Shown here: positions 22,455-33,137 of the stretch, in pieces | Layout of the letters: each line of letters begins with the position of its first letter | How positions within the stretch are numbered: position 1 is the stretch's first letter | NCBI GenBank assembly: GCA_001972305.1 | Contig: BDDD01000174.1 | Coordinates: 306,331-370,330 of the forward strand | DNA from: Cephalotus follicularis | Taxonomy: Eukaryota > Streptophyta > Magnoliopsida > Oxalidales > Cephalotaceae | Length of the DNA: 64,000 nt | Direction of reading: 5' to 3' | Made by a program: the position numbers and the translations under genes | Notes under the pieces: generated by a model | Seen by the model: only the letters and a program-made list of their open reading frames with translations | What the model was told of the DNA's origin: nothing | The model's database searches: none

Positions 22455-25400
22455 ATGGCAAACCAAATGAATCTAAACATAGGATTAGAAGGTTCCTCCA
22501 TTACTAGACCTCCGTTCTTTGACGGAAATAACTATAGTTTTTGGAAGACTAGAATGATCATTTTTCTACAATCCCTAGACTATCAATTATGGCATATTAT
22601 TGTAAATGGTCCTAGAATGCACACAAGAACTATAGAAGGAGTAGTCTCTCCCAAACCCGAAAATGAATATAATGATAATGATTTTATGATGCTCCAATTA
22701 AATTCTAAAGCTAAACATGTTTTATTTTGTACCGTTGGCCCTAATGAATTTAATCGGATATCCTCTTGTGATTCGGCAAAAGAAATGTGGGATTTATTAG
22801 AAATCACATATGAAGGCACGAATCAAGTAAGAGAATATAAAATTAGCATGCTTGTACATGAGTATGAATTGTTTGTAATGCATAATGATGAATGTATAAG
22901 TGACATGTTTACTCGCTTTACTACTATTACTAATTCCCTTAAGAATCTTGGCAAATCCTATTCTAATCAAGAACTTGTAAGGAAAATTTTAAGGTGCTTT
23001 CCGAAGAGTTGGACTCCAAAGGTGACGGCAATTGAGGAGGCTAAAGATCTTTCCACTCTTCCACTCGAACAACTCCTAGGTTCCTTGATGACTTATGAGA
23101 CAACAATGAAGAATCATGAGAATGTGGATGTCACATCCCGTTTTTCAGTTCCATACCATAAGACAACATATACGGTGATATCAGTATCAAACATACATTC
23201 CAGCATTTCATATAACAGAAAATAACAATATGCGGAATCAGTCAATAAGCCGGAATATAAAATTTCAAGCCATCCACACGCATCCCATACGACGTGCGGG
23301 TACAAGTCCAACAATATCCTTAACATAAGGAAACAACATAAACGAGGTATGATTCGTTCATTACATTACAATACATCGAAGAAAAATAACAACCTTAAGA
23401 TGATTAAAAGAAGCTCTCCAAGCTTCAGCGGCAACTCCAACGTCTTCGCTCAATATGAAATTGTAGGGGTTAGCCGTTGTCCTCACTTGGCTAAGTAGGA
23501 AGATAATGCATGCTAAGGAATATATGAAAGCAACATGTATGACAGTTTCTATAAAATAACATTTCAGTGTGCCAATATATAAGCAATCATGCCAAGTGGC
23601 CATAAACAGTACATATGCAAAGATACCACACAAGGGTACAATCAATTCATTCAGTGGTTTGGGTGACGCATATCGCTAACTCCTAGCACCAACTGCACAC
23701 CACCTAACTATCACCCTATGCACCGAGGATGATAGATCAGGTAACGTTTACTACCGGCGTTGGCGGGTAGTTTTAACAGTAATTCTGTAATTGCAGACAG
23801 TGGGGGTGATGCTCTGGCCAACTCCTGGCACCCAGAATCACATCCGTAGTCAGTGATATCCTCCATCACTGACTACGACAGTAAGCATAGACAATCAATT
23901 CAATCAGTACAATTCAGTAGTAATATCACATAGTTAGATAATATGCAATATCAAGTGTTTTCTTAGAAACATATATCAGTTCAGTGATCGTACATCTCAT
24001 GTGAGGAAACGATATCATTACAGTAATGGTCTCCAATTCGGAAACAAACAGTAGGTACCTCTCACGTAGGAGGAAAATCAGTAGTTTATCTTAACAATAA
24101 GCGTTCTTTTGAAAATGATAGTAAATGATCATAATTTTGGGTACAAGTCCCATAGGTGGTTTCAATCTTTAAACTATCAGTGGTAGTGGTGTTAATAGCA
24201 CCAAACAGTATATACTAACATGAGTAACATATGCAGTAACATTAATCAGGGCAGTAGTTCTTGTAAATCATAGTTTTCATTTAGAATGATGTTTAAACCA
24301 CGAATTGTGCATATAGCACATAGCTCATTCGATCATTGAAATATCAGTAGTAAAGGTGTTGAATAACCTCAAACAGTATATACTATATGATGGTAGCATA
24401 TACAAATCAATAGCAATGCAAAACAGTGGCAATTCAATCAGTGTTATGCAACTTCTGCCTAGAACAGTCGACTGCTCTCAAGAACCAGTCGGTTGTTGGG
24501 TTGTGTAGTTAACTACTGGGCTTTGCCAGTCGACTGGATCAATTGTGTAGTCGACTGTTTTCAATAACAGTCGACTATTTTTGCCCAGAAATGCAGGCAG
24601 AACAGTGTATATGTAGTACAATTTCAATGCCAATTAGTTCAATGCAAACAGAAATTAACATACATGAAATGCATGAACATATCTTCCAAAACATAGCACT
24701 ACCCCTACCTCAATTTGCTATCCCAAGATCAATTGAGTGATCTTTCTCTTCAAAGCTTCCAATCCTTTTTTCCAAACTAATCTTCAATCCAACAGGTTAC
24801 AATCTAAACATGCATGTTTATGGACACATGCATCAGTAACAGAAGGTTCAGTAGCCTTAGGACAACTCTAATCAACAGTGGTTTTAGTTATTAGTTCATT
24901 AAACTTATTTTATCTCCCTTTTCCACATCTCATGCATTTGTGTCCAACTATATCAATTCTCTTAAGTGGACAGTAGATGTGTATGTATTTCATAAGGAAA
25001 TCAGTAGCTTGTGATGGCAACTAACAACAATTTACTATCCAATTAGAGATTAACATCCATTCATGAACCAAAGTGCTACCTTCCATTTTAATTTCCATAA
25101 TCCTAGAAGATGCTAACCAACCATGATAACAGAAGATTAAGCATTCTCCTAAACCTTACTATCAGATTACAACAACACAGGGAGTTCGAATTTGAACTTA
25201 CCAGGAGAAGTCCAAGATTCCAAGTTCCTCCTTCTTTGAGCTCTACTCCAATCCTTCCAATGCAAGCTCCAACAAAATTCCCAGAAATTCTCCTTAATCT
25301 TTAGTGTTTCAACACTCTATCACAGCTCATGCATGGCTGATATAGAGTCTGGAGTTGGGAATTCGCCAGGCTCCATTTACTCCACTTTCTCATTTCTTCT

Positions 25401-26857
25401 CTCTCTCACATGCCTTTCTTTTCTTACCTTTCTTTCTTTGATTCTTGCAGGTTACAGGTCTGCCAGATGCAGAGCATATGCAAGGGCTCTCCTTACATGT
25501 CATGGCAGCTGGTGAATGCCCATGACACCTGTCCCCTTGCATGCCACGCCATGTTCTTTTTCACACATGCACAGACACATGTTCTGTCGAATTTCCAGTC
25601 GACTGCCTTATGTGTCCAGTCGACTGCCACACCACGAATCAACCCAGTCGACTGTTGCCCTGTGACAGTCGACTGTGGAGGCTGATTAAATAGACTTACC
25701 TAGGTTATTTGACCCATTTACACATTAACTCATTCTTGGCATACAAGCAAGGCATATAACATAAAAATTGGACAATTAATTCAATTAAAATGTATATTTA
25801 TTATAACAATGGAAATCAATATACATTAATTGAATTTGCAGTCATTACAGTGGAAGTCAAGAAGAAGAAGTCAATCGCTTTTAAAGCTTCAAAGGAAGAT
25901 AGCGAAAGTGATGAAGATGGAGATGTGGCACTTATAACTTCTCAATTCAAGAAGTTTCTCAAAAGTCAAAAAGGGAAGAAGGCTTTAAAGAAGTTCCCTC
26001 ACAATGTAGAATCAAGCAAGAAGGAAGAGCCAACTTGCTATGAATGCAAAAAGCCGGGCCATTTCAAAAATGAATGCCCAAATCTTAAGAAGAAAGAAAA
26101 ATTCATCAAAGAGCATTCCAAGAAGAAGAAAGTAATGGTAGCTACTTGGGATGATAGTGATCTCTCAAGCTCCGAAGAGCAAAGTGATGAAGAAGTTGTA
26201 AATTTTGCTCTCATGGCTATGGAAGAAGATACAAGTGAAGATGAAAGCGAAAATGAGGTAAATTTTACTTTTGAAGAATTAAAAAATGCATATGAGAACT
26301 TGTTTAAAGAATATGAAAATATTTGTTTAAAGAACAAATCTCTAAAGAAAAATGATATATCCATGTCTAAAGAAATTGATAATTTAAAGAGTGAGAATAG
26401 CAAATATGTTAACGAAATTGAATCTCTAAAGGATAAAACTAGCTTTTATATGAATGAGATTGACATTTTAAATGTTTCTTCAAAATTAACAATTGACTTT
26501 GAGGAAGAAAATGAAAAGCTAAAAATTGAGATTGATGCTTTGAAGAAGTCCTTTTCTATTTTTTCAAATAGTAGTGACAAGTTGGATAATTTGTTAGGAC
26601 TTCAAAGATGTGTTTTTGACAAAGCCGGTCTCGGTTACGAAGAAATGAAAAATGTCAAACACTTTAACAATTTCTTTGTTAAGAAAATTGAGCCTCAAAT
26701 TTGTTGCAATTATTGTGGTAAATTAGGACATATTTCCACCTCTTGCATCCATAGAAATAATTTGTCCCTTGGTAAAACTAGAAAGATTTGGGTTCCAAAA
26801 GGAACTCTTGTGACTAACTTGAAAGGACCCAAGTTCAAATGGGTACCAAAAGCTTAA
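22455..26857 (+). pseudogene. Copia element 2 gag, interrupted by a solo LTR
   Basis: ATG 22,455 opens a SIRE-type gag (GSSITRPPFFDGNNYSFWKTR; capsid blocks KEMWDLLEITYEGTNQV and KILRCFPKSWTPKVTAIEEA). It is cut at 23,128 by a solo LTR and resumes at 25,855 in a compatible frame (VKKKKSIAFKASKEDSESDED). Two zinc knuckles follow: CYECKKPGHFKNEC (about 26,035-26,080) and CNYCGKLGHISTSC (about 26,705-26,745), flanking a long acidic, helical coiled-coil region. The conserved tail WVPKGTLVTNLKGPKFKWVPKA ends at a stop at 26,857. Ignoring the insertion, no stop or frameshift breaks it (about 558 codons), so the gag was probably functional when the LTR landed. Just after the stop the sequence still resembles the FVGVLEG start of protease, then diverges, marking the pol deletion. 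Confidence 0.85.
23129..25849 (-). mobile_element. Solo gypsy LTR (CAGTCGACTG type), TSD GTGGA
   Basis: On the plus strand TGTCACATCCCG to GCAGTCATTACA (2,721 bases), flanked by perfect GTGGA duplications at 23,124-23,128 and 25,850-25,854. Minus orientation. It sits inside element 2 gag. CAGTCGACTG clusters lie at about 25,590-25,680 (4 motifs) and 24,465-24,580 (6 or so, several mutated). No coding content. Confidence 0.95.
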
Positions 26858-27453
26858 ACTTTGTTTTGTAGGTGTACTTGAAGTCAAGCTCAATATGTTC
26901 GAGTACATAATTTGGGGAGAAAGCTCTTGTTGAGGGGGAGGTATCATTTTAATTATAAAATAATGCTCTCTTTGTTTTGATCTTTAATTTTCAATTGGTA
27001 TCTTTCAAAATCTTAAATTATTTTATTGATATAATAATATTGCTTCAACAATTGGTTTTAGTATCATTTTATCCAACAATTGGTATCTCTAAAATTTTTA
27101 TATTGATATTTTAAACTTTAAATGGAGTTTATTTCAATTGGTATTCCTTATCCCTTTAAAATTGTTTAATTGGTGTCAAATTCTTTGGTATAATCTTTTT
27201 GATGCTAACAAAAAGGGGGAGAATGCTTAATGCTTAAGGAAAAATTGATAGCTTATGCTTAGGGGGAGATAGATATGAAAATGTGCTATTAATGATGAAT
27301 GTGTTTAGAGGGAGCTCATGGAAAAAGGGGAGCTAGATAAGATTATTTGCATAAATTTTTATATTTTGAAAAATGAAAATTAGATGTCATATTAAGGGGG
27401 AGTTTATCTAGAATTTTTAAGTTGGTATCTAAAAAAAATCTTTGTCTTGGTAT
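26858..27453 (+). other. Post-gag noncoding region of copia element 2
   Basis: AT-rich sequence with no ORF. It contains repeated purine tracts (gttgagggggagg near 26,933, aaaaagggggagaatg near 27,212, gcttagggggaga near 27,257, attaagggggagttt near 27,392), all related to the final polypurine tract at 53,626-53,639. This looks like a stretch of duplicated or decoy polypurine tracts typical of SIRE-type 3' regions. Confidence 0.6.
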
Positions 27454-27458
27454 CTAAA

Positions 27459-28539
27459 TGAATAAACTAAGAGGGGGTGAATTGTAGTTTCTAAAAATTA
27501 ATTAAACTTTTCGCAATTTAAAACAATGAACAACAAAATCAAGCAATAGCAATTTAATCAACAATAAAAGGAGAGTGAGTTAGAGAGATTGCAAACACTA
27601 GTTTAGAGTGGTTCGGCGTAACTCTTGCCTACGTCCACTTTTCCCAAGGATCTCCTTGAGTTTCCACTAGTTCTCCGAATACAATTTCGGGTGCTATTCG
27701 GTACACCTTTCTGATTGACCTCAATCACTTACAAATCTCTTGGGTTCACTCCCCAATTTCTCTTAGGGTTCACTCCCCTATTACAATCAAAATAGATAGA
27801 ATATGTGTTTCGATCTAAACCTCTCACAATGTTGGATTTTACAAGATAAGTTTGCTCAATGTAATTGATTACAAAGATAGGCTAAGATATGAAAGTGAAA
27901 GCTTTTGAGATAAGCTTTTAATTTAAATGCTTGATGTGTATTTCTCTTGAATGATCTTTGTGGTTGTGTTTCCCTTCTTGTTTTTCTTCAAGACATTCGT
28001 GTATTTATATCTCCGTGCCTCATAGATCCGTTGGGAATAGTTTGGGATTAGTTCCATAATGGAATGTCCACTAAAACTCTGTCAGAAACTGTTCCAGCCG
28101 ACCAAAGCATCGACTTTCACCTTTAAAGCGTCGACGCTTATGTGACCGTTAGGGATCTCAAATTCAAATTGTCAGCTCAAAGCACGGGCGCTTTGCACAA
28201 AGCCACTTTTAATTGCAATTTGCTTCACTGGTTTAGTCGGCAGGCGCTTTGCACAAAGAGCAGGCGCTTAGTGCCCCAAGCGCAGATGCTTGAATCTGGG
28301 AGTTGACGGTTTGAGTGTTTCTTCCACTTCTCCAAATGCTCCACCGGTAGACGCTTAGGCCCTTGTCTTGAATGCCTCCTAAAGCGTTGACGCTTTAACC
28401 TTGGGCGTCGACGGTCTGACCTGTATCTGCAGAATTCTTGCTATTTTTCTCACTTCATGGCTTTCTTGCACATCAAGAAACTTTGTTAAACACAAATATG
28501 TTATCATCAAAACTTAGGATTGAGACATAAATGTCAACA
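27459..28539 (-). repeat. 3' LTR of copia element 3
   Basis: On the minus strand TGTTGACATTTATGTCTC (28,539) to CCCCCTCTTAGTTTATTCA (27,459), 1,081 bases. The internal side carries a purine tract (minus strand AAAAAGGGGGAAAT) directly at the LTR border, which marks it as the 3' LTR. A minus-strand TATA-like ATATAAATAC lies at 28,001-28,010. AAAGCGTCGAC-type motifs cluster at about 28,100-28,425, including the 14-base palindrome AAGCGTCGACGCTT near 28,125. Confidence 0.92.
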
Positions 28540-29183
28540 ATTTCCCCCTTTTTGATGATGACAAAATTTGTTTCATTTTAAGCATAATAATCGTTCAGTT
28601 ATAAACAATAACAAATAATGAACAAATGTAAAATTTGGGAACTTGTAAAGTACACAAAAGCATTTGCTCTCCCTGATTTTATTATCTCCCCCTTAGTCAC
28701 ATAAGGGTTATTTTACTTTGTCATTAATTCCCTTATGCATTATTATGCTATCACATCACAATTTCTCAAATTTCTCCCAATCTCATAATTTTCTCCCCCT
28801 TTTTGTTATCATCTCAAAAAGGGATTAAAGAGCTATATCCAAACTTATAAATAATGTCATTTGAGCATACAATCCATCCTCCAATTTTAACTTTTCAACA
28901 AATAGTGTTACCATTTGTGAACACGCTACAAAACCAAACATTTCAAAACTAGAACACCAACACACATTCTGCATATTGAATTTTAACAGTAATAAGCTGC
29001 AAATTACCAAGCATTCCAAATCCATAACATTTAAATCGACATACATTTTTGCACATTGAATTCAAAAACAATACATAATCTTGTCACATTACATAACAAG
29101 TAGCACTTCCAAGCTGCAAATTACAAAAGGATGTTCAAAACAGAAATTGTCAGAAAATGCAAGGAAAAATGAGATGCATATGC
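28540..29183 (-). other. 3' untranslated region of copia element 3
   Basis: Between the envelope-like ORF stop (29,184) and the 3' LTR. It is AT-rich with purine tracts on the minus strand (AAAAAGGGGGAAAT at 28,541-28,554, and AAAAAGGGGGAGAAAA near 28,792-28,807) and no credible ORF. The tract at the LTR border is the probable second-strand primer. Confidence 0.7.
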
Positions 29184-29405
29184 TTATTCGTCCATGTGGG
29201 TTCCCTCATCTTCACCACCGACTTCTCCCTCCATGTCGTCGGTTGCTGCATCATCCGGGGGAATGTCGTCGTGGCTAGAGGATGAAGAGATAAGCCCTCC
29301 ATATTCGATAATGCCCGTGTCAGCAAACTTTTTGGCAATTCTCTTTTGTTGCCTCCTCACGGATTGCAAACTCATCTTCATTTCTTCAACATTTTGCTGT
29401 AGTCC

Positions 29406-30545
29406 TGTCACACGCCGTTTCCACAGAACATAAACAGCATATAAAGTGATACGGCAATCAACATATAAATCCAGCTTATACAAAAATACCATAAATTTAA
29501 AACTTTTCATATCCATAACAACCTGCGGAAGCATCAAATGTAAGCCGAACACATCACGCATCCCATACTACGTGATGTTTATAAATACCCCAACATGACT
29601 GTTGATCGCCCGAAACGGAGCATGAAACAAAGTACAATACATCAATACGAGATAATAAAGTCAACCATGGTACAATAATCCCAAATACAGATCATGATAA
29701 ATGCTCAATATCTCAAAACATAAAAAGAGAGTATCCAAGCCTTCTCTTTTAGGTCTCCGTGCATGCTCCAAATCAAGGCCACTCCATCAATCTGTTACAG
29801 TAGGGTTTAGCCTTTGTCCTCACTCGGCTAAGTGAATAAACTCATAAATACAGTTCAAGTCATATGATAATGAGTGTCATGAATGAATGCATAATGATGC
29901 AGGGTGACATGAATTTTCCAAGTAATATATTTTTTTTCTTATAAAAATATATGTATACTCACGGTACAAGTATAACTCATAAGTTATATCATCACAAGCA
30001 AGAAATATGTTCCCAAAAAGGAACCAGACAATCCAAACGTCATGACCGTCGCCACCTCCTGGCCCCAACGTCATGGTGAGGACATGTTCTGGGCATCCCT
30101 GGCAATACACAGACATGCTTAACACGTCGAATCGCACTCGAAAAGGCGGTAGGTAAGGTCCTTAAATAACCCTCCCCACATGTATTTCTGCCGACGAAGA
30201 ACGTGCTGTCCATTCGTGACAAAGACGTCGACGTCTTCCCTTAGACGTCCATGTCTTTTCCAGTTGGTAAGAAGGTGTCGATGCTTACTCCCAGGGTCGA
30301 CGTGCATGTCTCCTCCTTCACGTGTGCCCTGGCTTACAAAGGAGTCGACGTCTTTTCAAAAGACGTCGATGTCTTTCTCCCAGAACGTTGCCGTTTCAAG
30401 CTTAACATACACATTCCAATTCCAAGACCATAATTAGGGTTTGTAAGCATCTTTTGAGGTTAAAACTCAACATTCTCATTAAATCAAGTTCAATGATTAC
30501 ATCATAAATGGAAATATTACATTCAGGAAAATACCGGGCGTTACA
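29406..30545 (-). repeat. 3' LTR of element 6, internally deleted
   Basis: On the plus strand TGTCACACGCCG to GGGCGTTACA, 1,140 bases. It matches 33,138-33,809 and then 35,248-35,716 of the 5' LTR. The missing 1.44 kb is bridged at catg (about 30,072), a 4-base microhomology. The remaining GACGTCGACGTC cluster is at 30,218-30,385. Confidence 0.9.
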
Positions 30546-30560
30546 TCCACCCCTCCTTCA
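30546..30560 (-). other. Polypurine tract of element 6
   Basis: The minus strand reads GAAGGAGGGGTGGA immediately before the LTR start TGTAACGCC. It follows the conserved TTCGAGGACGAAATTT context that comes after the pol stop in this gypsy group. It is the second-strand primer site. Confidence 0.85.
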
Positions 30561-30590
30561 AGAAATTTCGTCCTCGAAATTTACACAGTA

Positions 30591-33032
30591 CTAGAACAAA
30601 TGCGGGTAGCGTTCTTGGATGTCCTCCTCACGCTCCCAAGTCGCCTCATCAGGTTTGTGAAACTGCCATTGAACCTTGACCATGGAAATGGTTCGGTTCC
30701 TCAAAGTCTGCGTCTTCCGATCGAGAATTCGTACAGGCGACTCCTCACAAGATAGATCATCCTGTACAGGAACAGGATCAAAATCCAAAACATGTGTCAG
30801 GTCCGGGATATATCTCCTTAGCATAGATATGTGAAAGACGTCGTGCACATTTGACAGTGCAGGAGGTAAAGCAAGCTGATAGGCTACCTCCCCGACTCTT
30901 TCCAAAATCTCAAAAGGACCTATGTAGCGAGGAGCTAATTTGCCCTTCTTCCCAAACCTTTGCACGCCCTTCCACGGTGATACCTTCAGGAACACGTGAT
31001 CACCCACACTAAAGACTAGAGGTCTTCTCTTCACACTGTCAGTGTAGCTCTTCTGCCGACTCTGAGCAGCAAGCAGCTTCTTCTTGATTGTCCTGATCTT
31101 CTCTGAAGTTTCCTCCACCAGTTCTGTCCCGAGTAAAGGTCGCTCCCCGGCCTCATCCCAACATACAGGAGATCTGCACTTCCTCCCATACAGCGCCTCA
31201 AACGGTGCCATGCCAATGCTGGAATGATAGCTGTTATTGTAAGAAAACTCTATCAGAGGGATATGATCCTCCCAGGTACCAGCAAAATCAATCACGCAAG
31301 CCCGTAGCATATCCTCCAAGGTCTGGATGGTACGCTCAGACTGCCCATCGGTCTGTGGGTGGAAGGCAGTACTCAAGTTAAGCTTCGTCCCGAAGGCTGA
31401 CTGAAACCTCTTCCAGAAGTTGGAAGTGAAGATAGCATCCCTATCACATACGATGCTGACTAGAACCCCGTGCAGTCTAACTATCTCCTTCACATATAGC
31501 CGAGCCAGCTTGTTCGCAGAATCCGTGACGTGTGTCGGTAGAAAGTGTGCTGACTTGGTGAGTCTATCCACGATAACCCACACTGCATTATGGCGGTTCC
31601 GAGTCAAAGGAAAACCCGAAACAAAATCCATCGTAACATGTTCCCACTTCCACTCTGGGATGGGCAAAGGCTGTAACAACCCTGCCGGTCTCTGGTGCTC
31701 GGCCTTAACTATCTGGCAAGTCCAACACTTCGCCACATACTCAGCGATCTCTCGCTTCATGCCGGGCCACCAATAACACTTCTTCATGTCTTGATACATC
31801 TTCGTGCTACCTGGATGAACGCTGTAGATAGATTTGTGAGCTCCGTAAAGTAACCTACCTTTCAACTCAGGATCATTCCGAAGACATACCCGTCCCCGAT
31901 ATCTCAAAATACCGTCATCATGCACCTTAAAATCAGACTCCGAATCCAGATTCTCTCGAATCTTCTGTAACTCAGGATCATGCGGTTGTGCCTCCTTGAT
32001 GCGATGTAGTAGCACTGGTTCTACCCGCATGTCGGCTAGAAAGATCCCCGGTGACTGATTGAATGGAGACCATTCTTGGAAGTCTTCCAACATCTTCCAT
32101 TGTGACACCATGGTACTAGCAAGCATAGCCTTGCAGCTCAAGGCATCAGCAACCACATTTGCCTTCCCCGGGTGATACTGCACACTGCAGTTATAGTCAT
32201 TAAAGAACTCCACCCATCTGCGCTGTCTCATGTTCAACGTATCTTGGCAGAACAGGTACCTCAGACTCTTGTGATCGGTGAAGATCTCAAACTGCGCCCC
32301 AACAAAAGCAGTCAGCTGCAGTGCCAACAGTTTGGATCTGATATCAGGTCGAAGGCCCTTCAAGAACCTTCTGATCATCCGAGACTCACCCTCGACAAGA
32401 TAAGGGGTGTGTCTCGCCAGCTCCACGAATCTGGTCTGATATTGAGCTACTGTCATCTCTCCTTGACGTAGCTCCATCAGTTCTGTCTTTCTCCGATCTC
32501 TCTCAATCTGCGGTACATAAGTACCAAGAAACTCGGACTGGAACCTGTCCCAAGTCCTGTCAAGCCCACGGTTTTCCCACTTCGCTTCAGTTCTCTCCCA
32601 CCAATAGGTTGCTTCGCCCCATAAGCGGTACACAGCAAAATTTAGCTTTTGGTCATCAGTGCATTCTAGGGCAGCAAATATCTTTTCCAAGTCTCTGATC
32701 CACCGTTCAGCTACGGTAGCATTCAACTCGCCATTAAAGGTCGGAGGATTCTGCCGCATGAACCGCTCCAGGTCTCTGCCAAAAGCACCGACATGATTGA
32801 CTTCTGGGGCACACTGTCGGGCTTGAGTAGCCTCGTACATCTGTCTCATCTGTTCCATATTTGTTGCATTAGCTTGTATTTGCTGTCGGAAAAGATCAGC
32901 CAGGTTGTCAAAATTACTTCTGTCATCATGGACTGGAGGAACATTCACCTCCGGGGCATTTTCATGAACAGGCGGGGCATCGTTCACCTCGTCAACTCTA
33001 CACCTTCCACGTCTGCCTCCCCTTCGATCCAT
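30591..33032 (-). CDS. Gag/integrase fusion protein of element 6 (protease and RT deleted), 813 aa
   Basis: Uninterrupted from ATG 33,032 to the stop at 30,591. Residues 1-240 are gag: a charged start, a helical segment (DRSNFDNLADLFRQQIQANA, 37-56) and the capsid (NPPTFNGE, AERWIRDLEKIF, YWWERTEAKW, RRFLKGLRPDIRSKLL). At about 241-246 it jumps in frame to the end of RNase H ([24 protein letters not shown]). A full integrase follows: zinc finger H399, H406, C436, C439; catalytic D469 (VTMDF), D530 (IVCD) and E566 (GQSERTIQ), with the D(35)E spacing kept; a GPY/F-like module at 703-710; and a chromodomain-like tail (RYPHLF end). Zinc knuckle, protease, RT and most of RNase H are gone. Whether the fusion is expressed or packaged is unknown. 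The related element 5 spans the same RNase H segment normally, which locates the junction. Confidence 0.93.
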   Translation of the reverse strand: MDRRGGRRGRCRVDEVNDAPPVHENAPEVNVPPVHDDRSNFDNLADLFRQQIQANATNMEQMRQMYEATQARQCAPEVNHVGAFGRDLERFMRQNPPTFNGELNATVAERWIRDLEKIFAALECTDDQKLNFAVYRLWGEATYWWERTEAKWENRGLDRTWDRFQSEFLGTYVPQIERDRRKTELMELRQGEMTVAQYQTRFVELARHTPYLVEGESRMIRRFLKGLRPDIRSKLLALQLTAFVGAQFEIFTDHKSLRYLFCQDTLNMRQRRWVEFFNDYNCSVQYHPGKANVVADALSCKAMLASTMVSQWKMLEDFQEWSPFNQSPGIFLADMRVEPVLLHRIKEAQPHDPELQKIRENLDSESDFKVHDDGILRYRGRVCLRNDPELKGRLLYGAHKSIYSVHPGSTKMYQDMKKCYWWPGMKREIAEYVAKCWTCQIVKAEHQRPAGLLQPLPIPEWKWEHVTMDFVSGFPLTRNRHNAVWVIVDRLTKSAHFLPTHVTDSANKLARLYVKEIVRLHGVLVSIVCDRDAIFTSNFWKRFQSAFGTKLNLSTAFHPQTDGQSERTIQTLEDMLRACVIDFAGTWEDHIPLIEFSYNNSYHSSIGMAPFEALYGRKCRSPVCWDEAGERPLLGTELVEETSEKIRTIKKKLLAAQSRQKSYTDSVKRRPLVFSVGDHVFLKVSPWKGVQRFGKKGKLAPRYIGPFEILERVGEVAYQLALPPALSNVHDVFHISMLRRYIPDLTHVLDFDPVPVQDDLSCEESPVRILDRKTQTLRNRTISMVKVQWQFHKPDEATWEREEDIQERYPHLF

Positions 33033-33122
33033 TTTTGTTTCCTATATGGAATGACAAAATCATTAGGAAACAATTTAACAACTTCCGAGAAACTTATCCC
33101 ATGTTAGCATATATAGAATATG

Positions 33123-33133
33123 CTCTGATACCA
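33123..33133 (-). other. Primer binding site of element 6
   Basis: The minus strand reads TGGTATCAGAG (initiator tRNA-Met), four bases inside the 5' LTR edge at 33,138 and 91 bases upstream of the ORF start. Confidence 0.92.
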
Positions 33134-33137
33134 TTGC

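Noticed and set aside
28540..29183. Short ORF 28,825-29,046 as a gene
   Set aside because: Lies in the 3' untranslated region of copia element 3; AT-rich chance frame.
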